Source: Halosimplex pelagicum (GTDB lineage: Archaea > Halobacteriota > Halobacteria > Halobacteriales > Haloarculaceae). Taken from it: 64,000 bases of DNA. The stretch lies in contig NZ_CP058909.1 in the NCBI RefSeq assembly GCF_013415905.1, positions 868,001-932,000 of the forward strand. The letters are read 5' to 3'. The stretch's first letter is position 1. Every line of letters begins with the position of its first letter. Of the stretch, positions 18,141 to 27,064 are shown in pieces. The position numbers were made by a program, and so were the translations under genes. The notes below the pieces were generated by a model. It saw nothing but the letters and a program-made list of their open reading frames with translations. It had not been told where the DNA came from and searched no databases.

Positions 18141-18252
18141 GGATCCACGGCCCGCTAGGCGACGAAGGGGGTCGACGGAACTGACCCGGGGCGGGATCCG
18201 GACCGTCTGCGATCCGAGCACACGCAGCGACCGAGCCCCTATCTCCGTCTGT

Positions 18253-18612
18253 ATGTCCGAGACGCGCACACTCGAACGTCGCGAAGACGCGATCCGCGTC
18301 GCCGTCGCGGATGACCCGTCGCCGGAGGCGGTCGCCGAACTGCTGGCGCTACGGTCGCGAAAAGAGCGTCTCGAGGACCGAATCGACGAGATCCGTCGGG
18401 AACGGAGTCTCCAGGCCGACTGTATCGGCGAGCTGCGATTCCAGGGCGAGGACGCGGCGGCTCGGACCCACGAGGAGCGGATGGCGACACTGGGCGAGGA
18501 GCTGACGGCTGTCCGGGAGCGGCTGGAGACGGTCGAGACGAGGATCGACCGGAAGTTGGCCGTGATCGCGGAGCCATCCGCCGAGGACTCGGGGGGATCG
18601 TCGACCCGATGA
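18253..18612 (+). CDS. Small coiled-coil protein, hypothetical
   Basis: 119 aa, almost wholly helical with heptad-like Leu/Glu/Arg spacing (LALRSRKERLEDRIDEIRRE and MATLGEELTAVRERLETVET), so a coiled coil is likely. No domain recognised. The ATG at 18253 is chosen because the upstream frame is Arg/Pro-rich and unlike the rest. Its stop overlaps the next gene's start (ATGA), suggesting co-translation with the 98-aa protein. Confidence 0.6.
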   Translation: MSETRTLERREDAIRVAVADDPSPEAVAELLALRSRKERLEDRIDEIRRERSLQADCIGELRFQGEDAAARTHEERMATLGEELTAVRERLETVETRIDRKLAVIAEPSAEDSGGSSTR

Positions 18613-18905
18613 GCCGAGATATCGCAAGCAACCTGGCTGCCGAGCACGGTGACGAATACTCGGGCACGCAACTGCGAGCGGTCGAGGCGGTGATCGAGAA
18701 CAAACTGGACGCGGACCGCCCAGGCGGAGCGATCGACCTCGAACCGGGGCCTGAAGCGGTCGTCGTCGTGCGTTTCGACGGCGAGACGTACTACGCCGAC
18801 CCCGACAACGAGTACTGCATGACCCACGGTGTCAGGGCCGGGAACGCCCCGCCGGAAGCGGAGACGACCGACGGACGGGGAGAGACGGAGTACGGCGTTC
18901 GATGA
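18609..18905 (+). CDS. Hypothetical protein, 98 aa
   Basis: Overlaps the coiled-coil gene by 4 nt (ATGA). The core is ATVEA-like helices (TQLRAVEAVIENKLDA) followed by a short beta unit PEAVVVVRFDGETYYADPDN and a single Cys. The C-terminus is polar and probably disordered. No family recognised; cytoplasmic. Reality rests on good codon bias and the tight overlap. Confidence 0.55.
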   Translation: MSRDIASNLAAEHGDEYSGTQLRAVEAVIENKLDADRPGGAIDLEPGPEAVVVVRFDGETYYADPDNEYCMTHGVRAGNAPPEAETTDGRGETEYGVR

Positions 18906-19034
18906 GTCCGTCGCTCCCGTCGTCTCCCGCGTGCATCCGGGTGCGGTGTCACCGCGTCCGCGGATCTCCGGCGGCGAGAACGGAGCTGTGGGGCGCTTCG
19001 TAATACATATTGAGACTCGACGCGATGATTCGCT

Positions 19035-19985
19035 GTGACCGATCTTCGCCGGCCAGCCGAGACGGCAGTCGAGAAGTGTCTGGGACTCGAGTCCGCAGAA
19101 TCGTGCCTCGTCGTCACGGACGAGGTATGCCAGTCAGTGGGGGAAGCCCTCTACGAGGTCGCTCGGGAGACCACCGACGACGCCGCCATCGTCAGGTACC
19201 GATCGGGTGACCAGTTCAGCGAGGAGCCGCCGACGCCCGTGACGGCGGCGATGCGGAACGCGGACGTCGTGTTCGCGCCGACGGCCAACAGTCTCAGCCA
19301 CACGCAGGCGCGGTCGGCCGCGACCGACGCCGGCGCCCGCGTCGCGACGCTCCCGGCGATCACCGAGACGGTCTTCGAGACGGGGCTGAACGCCGACTAC
19401 GACCGGATCGCCGACACGTGCGAGGACATCTTCTCGCAGGTCGCCGACGCCGAGGAGATCCGGGTCGTCACCGACCGCGGGACGGACATCACGCTCGAGT
19501 GCGGTGCCGCCGACTGGTATCAGGACACCGGGATCGTCCACGAGCCCGGTAAGATGACGAACCTCCCGGCCGGCGAGGTGTTCACGAGCCCGACGAGCGG
19601 CGACGGGATCTTCGTGGTCGACGGGACGATGCGCCCCCACGGGCTCCTCGACGACACCGACCCCATCGAGATCGACGTCGAAGCGGGGCAGGTGACCGCC
19701 ATCAGCGACCCGGCGGTCCGCGAGGAGATCGAGTCCGCGGCCGAGGCCGCGGGCGACGCCGCCTACAACCTCGCGGAGTTGGGTATCGGGACCAACACCG
19801 GCGTGACCGAGCTCGTCGGCTCGGTCCTCCTCGACGAGAAGGCCGCGGGGACCGTTCACATCGCGGTCGGCGACGACCACGCGATCGGCGGTGACACTGA
19901 GGCCCCGATCCACCTCGACGGCGTCATCCGCGACCCGACCGTCTACGCCGACGGCGACGAGGTCAAACTGCCGAGCGGTATCTGA
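19035..19985 (+). CDS. M29-type (leucyl) aminopeptidase
   Basis: 316 aa metallo-aminopeptidase of the M29-like family found across haloarchaea. Family segments: VFAPTANSLSHTQARSAATDAGAR (N-terminal domain), EPGKMTNLPAGEVFTSP (first metal-ligand Glu region), ELGIGTNTGVTELVGSVLLDEKAAG and VHIAVGDDHAIGG with a C-terminal HLDGVIRDPTVYADG (His and Asp ligands). It removes N-terminal residues from peptides in the cytosol. The GTG start at 19035 gives the expected N-terminus MTDLRRPAE; no closer ATG fits. Monocistronic. Confidence 0.88.
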   Translation: MTDLRRPAETAVEKCLGLESAESCLVVTDEVCQSVGEALYEVARETTDDAAIVRYRSGDQFSEEPPTPVTAAMRNADVVFAPTANSLSHTQARSAATDAGARVATLPAITETVFETGLNADYDRIADTCEDIFSQVADAEEIRVVTDRGTDITLECGAADWYQDTGIVHEPGKMTNLPAGEVFTSPTSGDGIFVVDGTMRPHGLLDDTDPIEIDVEAGQVTAISDPAVREEIESAAEAAGDAAYNLAELGIGTNTGVTELVGSVLLDEKAAGTVHIAVGDDHAIGGDTEAPIHLDGVIRDPTVYADGDEVKLPSGI

Positions 19986-20289
19986 CTGTTTCTGCACGAC
20001 CGTCGCGTCCGCTTTTCGGAGTCTACCGAGTCGACGAGGCATCGGCGGGGCCGACCCAAGCGGCCGTCGAATCTATAGGGGGTTTGCGTCCAACGGCCCC
20101 GTCGAGCCCGTCCCCCCCGGCATCCCGTTCGGCTCCCGAGATCCGACCCCTCCCGACGGGAACGGCCCGTCCGTCTCGACAACGGCGGCCACGTTCGAGT
20201 CGGCCCCGGCCGGTCGGACACCGCCCGGAATCCGGCGGCGGCGTTACCGAAGCTCGCGGACTCGCAGCCCCATTACGTACTGTTGTCGC
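19986..20289. other. Intergenic, no gene seen
   Basis: 304 bp with no convincing coding frame. The open frame running through it from 19891 is GC-rich with a Pro/Arg/Ser composition typical of shadow frames. No clear TATA box was found. Confidence 0.5.
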
Positions 20290-21108
20290 ATGCTTCGGAA
20301 CGAACCGGGAGACCGGCTGACTCGAACGTCGCTCGGACACGACAGCTCCACTGCGGTGTCCGGGTGCGAGTCCGCCGTCGCTCTCCTCCGACGAACCGGT
20401 ACCGACGACTACATCCTCGGCCTATCGCGGGTGGCGGCCTACGCCGTGTGTCTCCTGCTGGTCTCGCTGGCCGTGTTCGTACCGGCGGCCGCGGGGATGC
20501 CGAGCGAGAGCGAGGAGTCCTGTGACGCGCCCGTCTCGGCGCGCGAGACCGCTCACGAGCGGCTGAGCTCGATGCGCGGGGTCGACGACGACGCGCTCGT
20601 CAGTGTCCCCGAGGAGACGGTCGATGCCGCGGCGCGGCAGGTGTCCGACGGGGACACGAGCTACGACCTCGGCGAGTACTGCAGCGCACGGGACGCCTAC
20701 CGGGCGGCCGTCGAGCAGGCGACGCCCGCGCTCCGGGAGGCCTACCGCACCGGCGCGGCCCGCTCTCTCGACGCCTCGCGACGCATGGTCGAGGCCGAAC
20801 GGGCGGACGGGAACCCCGCCCCCGAGACCGGCGCGCTCGCGGTGAAGATCGACCAGCAGTCCCGGGAGCTGGCGAACGCCTCGTCGCTCGCGGCGCTGGA
20901 GACCCGGTACGAACGGGCGACCGCCCTGCAGCGGGAGACGCGCCAGCGGCTCCCGACTCGGCCCGCCGGGCTGGTCGCCGAAGCGCTGACCGAACGGCCG
21001 GTGGTCACGGCCGTCGCCGCGACCTCGACGCTGTTGGCCGCCGTCCTCGCCCGCCTGCTCTGGGCCGCTCGCACCGACTCGTCCACGACCACCCACCTCA
21101 CCCGATAA
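20290..21108 (+). CDS. Membrane-anchored hypothetical protein with helical extracellular domain
   Basis: 272 aa. An N-terminal transmembrane segment (about 41-65: VAAYAVCLLLVSLAVFVPAAAG) and a C-terminal one (about 240-262: TAVAATSTLLAAVLARLLWA) flank a helical middle rich in Ala/Glu/Arg, with two Cys. The middle has tetratricopeptide-like helix pairs (YDLGEYCSARDAYRAAVEQATPAL), but no family is certain. Starts a tight cluster: the next gene begins 2 nt after its stop. The start at 20290 is chosen because the upstream frame is not protein-like. Confidence 0.65.
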   Translation: MLRNEPGDRLTRTSLGHDSSTAVSGCESAVALLRRTGTDDYILGLSRVAAYAVCLLLVSLAVFVPAAAGMPSESEESCDAPVSARETAHERLSSMRGVDDDALVSVPEETVDAAARQVSDGDTSYDLGEYCSARDAYRAAVEQATPALREAYRTGAARSLDASRRMVEAERADGNPAPETGALAVKIDQQSRELANASSLAALETRYERATALQRETRQRLPTRPAGLVAEALTERPVVTAVAATSTLLAAVLARLLWAARTDSSTTTHLTR

Positions 21109-21110
21109 CG

Positions 21111-22220
21111 ATGAACTTCGACATCGACACCCTGTTCGACTCGCGCACCGAACTCAAACGCCACCAGCAGTCGAAGGCGATGGTCAACCTCTGGTCGAGC
21201 CTCAGCGACCAGAGCCACGAGGAGTTCGCCGGGCTGCTGGAGACCCTCGGTATCGACCACGCCGTCACCACGTACCGCTGCGAGGACCGCCCCGGCGGCC
21301 GGAGCGTCCACCGGGCGGCCGACCAGGCGCAGGTCGGCGGCCGTCACGAACTCGACGACCTCTCGGCGGCCCTCGGCGACTGCGCGGAGGTCCTGACCTA
21401 TCAGACGCCGAACGGCACCGGGATGATCGGCATGGAGTCGATCCGGCCCTGCGGCAGCGAGCCCCTCGACGCCATCACCCGGGTCCTCGTCGTGAGCCCG
21501 TCGCCGACCGACCGCGAGCGCATCTGTAACGCGTTCAACCTCGCCACGCTCGACCGCGACAACGCCCAGAACGTCTTCGTCTCGAAGGCGTCGCACAACG
21601 AGACGCCGCGGTACCCGGCCGCGCTGGGCGAACTCGGGACCACGCTGGTGTTCATCGACACGATGAACCTCTTCTGCCCGGCGGTCACGCACGGGACGGT
21701 CCCGGCCGGCGGGGTCAGCGTCACGCGCCAGCGGATCGCCTCGGAGATCCTCGACCAGCGCGCCCGGCTGGGCCGCGCGCACAACGAGCTGCTCGGGTTC
21801 GACCCGAACGACTGGTTGCCCCCTGGCCTCGCGGCCGACGACCTGCAGGTCTGGAGCGACAACGACACGCGGGCGTACCTCGTCTTCCCGCGCGACTACG
21901 ACCGGACGCGGCTGACCGACGACCTGCTGGCCGACGACGACGGGATCCGGATCACGTCCTTCGAGGCGCCCGTCGACTGCGTCCGGGTCATGCTCACGCG
22001 GGAACTCGCCGACGAGTTCGTCCGGACGGTGAAGGTGTCGAACATCGGCTGGCTCTACGAGAACGCCGCCGACCTCGACGCCTGGCGCAAGGAGGTTGAC
22101 CGCGAGTGCAGCCCGACGACCGACCCCCGGGAGGAGGTCGTCCGGTTCCTCACCGAGGAGATGAACGTCTACGACCCGGACGTTCTGGCCGCGCTCCGGG
22201 AGGCGGGCGCCGATGTCTGA
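21111..22220 (+). CDS. Hypothetical protein, 369 aa
   Basis: Soluble, no transmembrane segments. Features: an acidic N-terminus, a Cys-containing middle (ITRVLVVSPSPTDRERICNAF and LVFIDTMNLFCPAVTHG), repeated alpha/beta units and a C-terminal helical part (REEVVRFLTEEMNVYDPDVLA). The segments look Rossmann-like, but no motif is diagnostic. Second gene of the four-gene cluster; it overlaps the next gene by 8 nt. Probably works with the flanking membrane proteins. Function unknown. Confidence 0.65.
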   Translation: MNFDIDTLFDSRTELKRHQQSKAMVNLWSSLSDQSHEEFAGLLETLGIDHAVTTYRCEDRPGGRSVHRAADQAQVGGRHELDDLSAALGDCAEVLTYQTPNGTGMIGMESIRPCGSEPLDAITRVLVVSPSPTDRERICNAFNLATLDRDNAQNVFVSKASHNETPRYPAALGELGTTLVFIDTMNLFCPAVTHGTVPAGGVSVTRQRIASEILDQRARLGRAHNELLGFDPNDWLPPGLAADDLQVWSDNDTRAYLVFPRDYDRTRLTDDLLADDDGIRITSFEAPVDCVRVMLTRELADEFVRTVKVSNIGWLYENAADLDAWRKEVDRECSPTTDPREEVVRFLTEEMNVYDPDVLAALREAGADV

Positions 22221-23253
22221 GCACGAACGCGACGGCGCGGTCCGCGCCGTCGAGGTCGGGGAGGTCCTCCCGCGCGTCGAACGCGCCGCGCGGTCGCCCG
22301 CCGCGCTCGGGGCCGTCCTCGCGGTCGGCTTCGCGGCCGCACTCGCGGTCGCCGTCGCCGCCGCCGGACCGTTGCGCTCCCTCGCGGTCGTCCCGGCCGC
22401 AGCCGGCGTCGCCCTCGCGGTCCGACTCCGACGGTCGACCCGGACCGTGGTCCCGGACGTTCCGAGCGTCGACCTCCGGGCGTTCCCCGAGGTCGACCCC
22501 GGGTGTATCGCGGACCACCTCGTCGGCTCGCACGGGGGACCGCCGCGGGGGCTCCCCGGCGGGGAACTCGTGGTCGCCGAACTCGACACGGAGTCGGCCG
22601 ACCGCCTCGCCCGGATCCCCGACGAGTGCGCCTCGCGGTGGTCGGAGGACGGGCTCCACACCGTCCTGGTCGCGGTCCCGCGGGCACCGGCCGACGTGGT
22701 CGAGTCGGTCGCCGAGTCGTACGACGCCACGCTGCTGGTGACCGACCCGGCCGATATCCAGCCGCTGCTGGGATACCTGCCGGACCTCATGACCGAACCC
22801 GAGAGCGACGCGCTCACCGGGGTCGGGTCCGCGACGGTCCGGCAGACGCCCATCGACGACCGCCTCCCCGGCGACCCGGCGCTCCGGGAGGACCTCACCA
22901 ACGGGAAGGGCAAACCCCTCAGCCCGGTCGTCGAGCGCCTCCGCGAGGAGCCCGGTCGGCGGCCGAGAGCGACGATACTGTCGGCGCCGCGGGACTACGT
23001 CTCGCCCGCACTCACCGCGCACGACCGGACCGCGCGGCGGCTGGTCACCGTCCAGCACGACGAGCCGACGGTCGACCTCGTCCGGTTCTACCTGGCGGAC
23101 GAACTGTCCGAGGACGACGGGCCCGCGACCTGGCGACGGAACTCCATCCGGGAGGACGACCCCGAGCGCTCCCGGCGGAAGCCCGACCGCGACTGCCGGA
23201 CGCCCGACGACGGTGCGCCCGAGGCCGACCGCCGCCTCGAACCCGAGTGCTAG
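22213..23253 (+). CDS. Hypothetical membrane protein, 346 aa
   Basis: Two adjacent hydrophobic segments near the N-terminus (about 30-70: AALGAVLAVGFAAALAVAVAA and SLAVVPAAAGVALAVRL) form a membrane hairpin. The rest is a soluble alpha/beta domain with VVAELDTESADRLARIPDE, HTVLVAVPRAPADVV and TLLVTDPADIQPLLGYL. The C-terminal 60 residues are charged and low-complexity. Third gene of the cluster; overlaps both neighbours closely. No family recognised. Confidence 0.62.
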   Translation: MSEHERDGAVRAVEVGEVLPRVERAARSPAALGAVLAVGFAAALAVAVAAAGPLRSLAVVPAAAGVALAVRLRRSTRTVVPDVPSVDLRAFPEVDPGCIADHLVGSHGGPPRGLPGGELVVAELDTESADRLARIPDECASRWSEDGLHTVLVAVPRAPADVVESVAESYDATLLVTDPADIQPLLGYLPDLMTEPESDALTGVGSATVRQTPIDDRLPGDPALREDLTNGKGKPLSPVVERLREEPGRRPRATILSAPRDYVSPALTAHDRTARRLVTVQHDEPTVDLVRFYLADELSEDDGPATWRRNSIREDDPERSRRKPDRDCRTPDDGAPEADRRLEPEC

Positions 23254-23254
23254 C

Positions 23255-23839
23255 ATGGGGTCGTTTCGGGCACACCTGCGCGCCGGGGTCGGCGCGCACC
23301 TCGCGCTCGTCTCCGGGGCGGTCCTCCTGACGGTCCCCCACGGGCCGGTCGAGGCCGTCGTCGCGGCCGTCGTCGGGGCTCCGGTGACCGTCGCCGGCGC
23401 CGTCGTTCCAGATGTCGACCACCCGAACAGCCGTCCGTACCGGGTCGCGCGGGTCTGGGTGCCGCGCCTGACCGCGGGAGCCGTCGGATTCGCGGCCGCG
23501 GCGTCGCGGGAGTCGGTCGTCGGGCTCTTCCGGCGCGGCCCGGTGCCCGACCCCGCGCCGTTCTGGGCCGGCGTCGCCGTCACCGCCGCGACCGCGGCCG
23601 TGTTCGTCGCGACCGTGCGCGCCGTCCCGCTGGTCCGCCCGACCCACCGGGGGATCACGCACCATCCGGCCTTCGGGGTCGCCCTGAGCCTGGCGCTGAC
23701 CGCGCTCACCCTGACACTCCTCCGCGCGGCCGGCGCCGCGCGTCTCCGCCTCGTCTCGCTGGTCGCGGGGCTCTGTTTTCTCTGCGGGTTCGCGTCGCAC
23801 CTGTTCGTCGACGACATCTGGCGGGTGCCGTCGCGCTGA
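23255..23839 (+). CDS. YdjM/DUF457-like metal-dependent membrane hydrolase
   Basis: 194 aa with about five transmembrane helices and the metal-binding motifs of the DUF457/YdjM group: DVDHPNSRPYR (about 52-62), HRGITHHPAF (about 130-139) and HLFVDDIW near the C-terminus. Members are often annotated as putative metal-dependent hydrolases; biological substrate unknown. ATG chosen 2 nt after the previous stop. Last gene of the four-gene cluster. Confidence 0.75.
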   Translation: MGSFRAHLRAGVGAHLALVSGAVLLTVPHGPVEAVVAAVVGAPVTVAGAVVPDVDHPNSRPYRVARVWVPRLTAGAVGFAAAASRESVVGLFRRGPVPDPAPFWAGVAVTAATAAVFVATVRAVPLVRPTHRGITHHPAFGVALSLALTALTLTLLRAAGAARLRLVSLVAGLCFLCGFASHLFVDDIWRVPSR

Positions 23840-23934
23840 GCGTCGCCCGGCCGGTCCGCCTTCGCTCCCGGTTCGCCGTCGTATCGACCGCGACGGCCGA
23901 CCGATCGCCGTGGCCGCCGTCGGGGCCAAGCGTA

Positions 23935-23942
23935 GGTATAAG
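23935..23942 (+). promoter_or_regulatory. TATA box for the zinc-finger protein gene
   Basis: GGTATAAG about 26-33 nt upstream of the ATG at 23968, consistent with a leaderless transcript. Confidence 0.5.
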
Positions 23943-23967
23943 TCGGAGAGCGCGACCAGGCCGACCC

Positions 23968-24687
23968 ATGCACGACGAGGTGCGCGTCGTCGCGGGCGAC
24001 TGCACGACGACGTTCGACGGCCGCAACGAGCGCGAACACCGCGGCGACGTGGTCACGGTGGTCAAGCCGGACAACACGGTGCTGGTCCACGACGCCGACG
24101 GCTACCAGCCGGTCGCCTGGCTCACCAGGGCCGACAGCGTCCAGTTCGTCGACGGCGTCCTCGACGCCCGCGAGGGCGACCAGCACCTCCGCGTCGAGGT
24201 CCACGACGAACACGGCGCCGCTCGCCACCCCGTCTCTCGCGCGGGCGTCCCGGTCGGCGACTGCCCGACTTGCGAGGGGCGGCTCGTCCTCGCTCGCGGG
24301 GCCGTGCTGTGTCGCGACTGCGACGACGAGTACTCGATCCCCCGGGACGGCGCGGTCCTCGACGAGTCCTGTCCGGTCTGCGCGCTCCCCCTGCTTCGGG
24401 TCGAGCGGGGCGCCGAATTCGAGGTCTGCATCGACCGCGACTGCGACTCCATCGACGACCGGGTGGCCGACCGGTTCGACCGCGAGTGGGACTGCCCGAA
24501 CTGCGAGGGGGACCTGCGGATCCTCCGCCGCGGCGGGCTGATCGCCGGCTGCGAGCGCTACCCCGACTGCGACACCGGCTTCGGCGTCCCGACCGGCGTC
24601 GTCGACGGCACCTGCGACTGTGGGTTGCCCGTCTTCGAGACGCCGTCCGGTCGGCGGTGTCTCGATACGGGGTGCGAGAAGACCTGA
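23968..24687 (+). CDS. NucS N-domain-like protein with topoisomerase-type zinc fingers
   Basis: 239 aa. Residues 1-75 (VRVVAGDCTTTFDG, EREHRGDVVTVVKPDNTVLV, YQPVAWLTRAD) resemble the N-terminal beta-barrel of NucS/DUF91 nucleases, without a nuclease domain following. Several four-Cys zinc fingers come next: CPTCEGRLVLARGAVLCRDC, CPVCALPLLRVERG with CIDRDC, CPNCEGDLRILRRG with CERYPDC, and CDCGLPVFETPSGRRC with C. These match the topoisomerase I C-terminal DNA-binding fingers. Hence a likely DNA-binding protein in repair or topology. Domain reading is firm for the fingers, weaker for the N-domain. Confidence 0.72.
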   Translation: MHDEVRVVAGDCTTTFDGRNEREHRGDVVTVVKPDNTVLVHDADGYQPVAWLTRADSVQFVDGVLDAREGDQHLRVEVHDEHGAARHPVSRAGVPVGDCPTCEGRLVLARGAVLCRDCDDEYSIPRDGAVLDESCPVCALPLLRVERGAEFEVCIDRDCDSIDDRVADRFDREWDCPNCEGDLRILRRGGLIAGCERYPDCDTGFGVPTGVVDGTCDCGLPVFETPSGRRCLDTGCEKT

Positions 24688-24714
24688 TCAGCGGTCGACG
24701 CGGGTGGGACCAGA

Positions 24715-25362
24715 CTACTCGCCGTCCGCGCGCGCGAGCAGGTGCTCGCGCAGGTCCGTCGGGGCGTCGGCCACGTAGTCGGCGCGGCTCCGGTCGGTCT
24801 CGTCGGCGGCGCCGTGGCGGAAGCCGACGACGTGCATGCCCGCGCGACTCGCCGACTCGATCCCGTGGACGGAGTCCTCGACGGCGACGGCGTCGGCGGG
24901 GTCGACGCCGATCCGCTCGGCGGCGTGTTCGTAGACGCCCGACTCGGGCTTGCCCGGCCCCTCCAGCGCGTCGGCGCTGACGACCGCGTCGAACTCGAGG
25001 TCGAAGCGGTCGAGCACCGTGTCGATCCAGTCGTGAGGGGAGGAGGAGACGAGCGCGAGGGTGACGCCGCGCTCGCGGAGGGCGGCGAGCAGCTCGTCGG
25101 CGCCCTCCAGCAGGGCGACCTCCTCGCCGTAGATGCTGGTCGCGGTCTCCTCGTACCACCCGAGGAACTCCGCGCGTTCGGTCCCGATCTCGTAGGTCGC
25201 GTCGAGGTAGTCGTAGATCTCGCGGTAGTTCATGCCCGTGATCTCGTCGAGATCGAGGTCCTCCAGGCCGACCAGCGGGAGGAGTTGCTCCCGTTCGTAG
25301 GGGTGCCAGTAGTCCTCGGAGTCGACCAGCACTCCGTCCATGTCGAAACAGACCGCGTCCAT
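24715..25362 (-). CDS. HAD superfamily phosphatase (beta-phosphoglucomutase-like)
   Basis: 215 aa. HAD motif I FDMDGVLVDSE at the N-terminus (nucleophile Asp), motif II LVSSSPHDW, motif III lysine in GPGKPESGVYEHAA, and motif IV VEDSVHGIESASRAGM. The cap (about 18-80) is helical, as in the C1 beta-phosphoglucomutase/phosphoglycolate group. Such enzymes dephosphorylate sugar or glycolate phosphates; the precise substrate is undetermined. It ends 27 nt after the convergent zinc-finger gene and is divergent from endA. Confidence 0.85.
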   Translation of the reverse strand: MDAVCFDMDGVLVDSEDYWHPYEREQLLPLVGLEDLDLDEITGMNYREIYDYLDATYEIGTERAEFLGWYEETATSIYGEEVALLEGADELLAALRERGVTLALVSSSPHDWIDTVLDRFDLEFDAVVSADALEGPGKPESGVYEHAAERIGVDPADAVAVEDSVHGIESASRAGMHVVGFRHGAADETDRSRADYVADAPTDLREHLLARADGE

Positions 25363-25503
25363 GGCCCGTGGTCTCCCGGCGGGATGGTGTGTCTTTCGGC
25401 GGGGAGCGTCCCCACCGCCCGTCGCAGGTGTATCTCCGGGAGTTCCGTCGACTCGGGACCCGTGATCGCAGGTGCTTTCCGCGGCGGCAGGTTGCTCTCA
25501 CAC

Positions 25504-26577
25504 ATGCACGCGACGCTCTCGGGGGACGCGGTTCGAGCGGGCGAGCGGGCCCGCGAGCGCTTCTACGACTCCAGCGGCTACGGCCACCCCGTCGACGGTG
25601 GGGCGCTCGAACTCGCGCCCGTCGAGGCGGCCCACCTGCTCTACCGCGGCGACCTGGAGGCCGTTGAGGGACCCGACGGCGCGGCGATGGACTTTCGGGC
25701 CTTCCTGGCCTCCGCCGCGGTCTCGGAGATCGCCTTCCTCGTCTACAAGGACCTCCGGGACCGCGGGTTCTACCTCTCGCCCGCACGCGCGGGTTGGAGC
25801 GATTCGCCGGCCGCACGCGAGGCCGTCGACGACCCGGCGGTCGACTTCGTGGTCTACCCCCGCGGCTCCGGTCCGTGGGACGACGAGGTGGCCTACCGCG
25901 TTGGCGTCGTCAGCGAACGCGAGGCGGTTCCGGCGGGGGATCTGGGGAATCTCGTCCTCGCCGTCGTCGACGAGGAGAGCGCGCTCACCTACCTGGCGAC
26001 CGAACACCGGGATATCTCGGGGACGAGCGAGGCGGACCTGCCGGAGGGGGTCTCCGGCGAGTTGCTTTCCGACCGGCTGCTCCTCTGGGACCCGCCGGCG
26101 GCCATCTACGACCGGGGGTTCTACGGCCAGCCCCTCGACGACGGGGACGGCGACGCGATCCAGCTCTCCCTGCTCGAAGCGGCGTTTCTGGCTCGTGAGG
26201 GCGTCCTCGACGTCGACGGCGGCGCGGCGGCCGTGGTCGACAGGGGGCGGGAGGTCGAGGGCGAGCGCTTCGACCGCCGCCTGCGGGTGTACGAGTCGCT
26301 GCGCGAGCGCGGACTGGTGCCGAAGACAGGCTACAAATTCGGGGCGGATTTCCGGACCTACGCCGACGTGGAATCGGTGGAGGATTTGGGCCACTCCGAG
26401 CTGTTGATCCGGGTGCTCGACGGCGGACACACGTTTTCTCCTCGGGACCTCGCGCTGGACGTGCGACTGGCTCACGGCGTTCGCAAGGAGATGGTGTTCG
26501 CGCTCGTGGACGATGATCCGAGTGACGGCGATTCCGACGGGATCGAGTGGCTGTCCGTGACGCGATTGACGCCGTGA
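25504..26577 (+). CDS. endA: tRNA-intron splicing endonuclease
   Basis: 357 aa with two tandem endonuclease units, the fused form of the archaeal enzyme. Catalytic triad in the C-terminal unit: Tyr in GYKFGADFRTY (about 275), His in LGHSELLIRV (about 297), Lys in GVRKEMVF (about 328). The N-terminal unit keeps the fold (RDRGFYLSPARAG, DFVVYPRGS) but lacks the triad. It cuts bulge-helix-bulge introns in tRNA (typically Trp and Met) and matures pre-rRNA at stems such as those at 40560/42203 and 42456/45558. The reading frame is open far upstream, but similarity starts at this ATG. Confidence 0.92.
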   Translation: MHATLSGDAVRAGERARERFYDSSGYGHPVDGGALELAPVEAAHLLYRGDLEAVEGPDGAAMDFRAFLASAAVSEIAFLVYKDLRDRGFYLSPARAGWSDSPAAREAVDDPAVDFVVYPRGSGPWDDEVAYRVGVVSEREAVPAGDLGNLVLAVVDEESALTYLATEHRDISGTSEADLPEGVSGELLSDRLLLWDPPAAIYDRGFYGQPLDDGDGDAIQLSLLEAAFLAREGVLDVDGGAAAVVDRGREVEGERFDRRLRVYESLRERGLVPKTGYKFGADFRTYADVESVEDLGHSELLIRVLDGGHTFSPRDLALDVRLAHGVRKEMVFALVDDDPSDGDSDGIEWLSVTRLTP

Positions 26578-27064
26578 GTTAGGTGTGGAACGGTTCGGTC
26601 GTATTCGGCGGTGGGCGGTGAAACCCCTTGGGGCGCTCGCTCTGAATCGACTCTACCGCCGGAGACAGCAAGCGATGAAAGCCCTCGGCGCGCTCGCGGT
26701 CGCTGTCTCTGAAAATCGGAGATTTTCAGGATGACGAGAGAGCTTCGCTCTCTCGAACCAAGACGGGATATCCGCGCTCTCGGCACCGCCCGCGCGGATA
26801 GTCGCCCGCTCAGGCGACTAAACTGCACGCGAGCGCGCCTCGCCCTTTCAGTCCACCAGGAACCGCAACCGCCCCGCACAGTACCGCAGACGGCCACGAC
26901 CCTCCCCAGCCGATTCGCTCGTTCGCTCCCTCATCCACTGTCAGAGCAAGCTCTGACAAGCCTTCTCTCACGAGTTCGAGAAGACCTCGCGCGGTGTCGT
27001 CGCGGCACGGAGGCCGCGACAGCGCGCGCCGGGGTGGCTGATCCCGGATCGAAGTTCCGCGACG
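26578..27064. repeat. Dispersed repeat, copy A, with inserted mini-hairpins
   Basis: No real gene. About 26666-26937 matches 35828-36035 over long stretches, for example AGCAAGCGATGAAAGCCCTC, the GGGATATCCGCGCTCTCGGC segment, and the ACGGCCACGACCCTCCCCAG segment near the end. Copy A carries small perfect hairpins missing or replaced in copy B: 26710-26728 (8-bp arms), 26735-26755 (9-bp arms), 26801-26818 (6-bp arms) and 26939-26958 (9-bp arms). Both copies approach a CGACGCTACTT motif, which here overlaps the methyltransferase stop. Short frames on the minus strand inside the repeat are probably not real genes. Confidence 0.75.

Noticed and set aside
20742-22913. Long minus-strand open frame (723 codons)
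   Set aside because: Mirror of the four-gene + strand cluster; Arg/Ala/Gly-rich with no motif. Typical of GC-rich haloarchaeal shadow frames.
22150-24228. Long minus-strand open frame (692 codons)
   Set aside because: Opposite several real genes; low-complexity Arg/Asp composition and no domain.
26472-26897. Minus-strand frame in repeat copy A
   Set aside because: Runs through a non-coding repeat with hairpins; the same frame is broken or altered in copy B.
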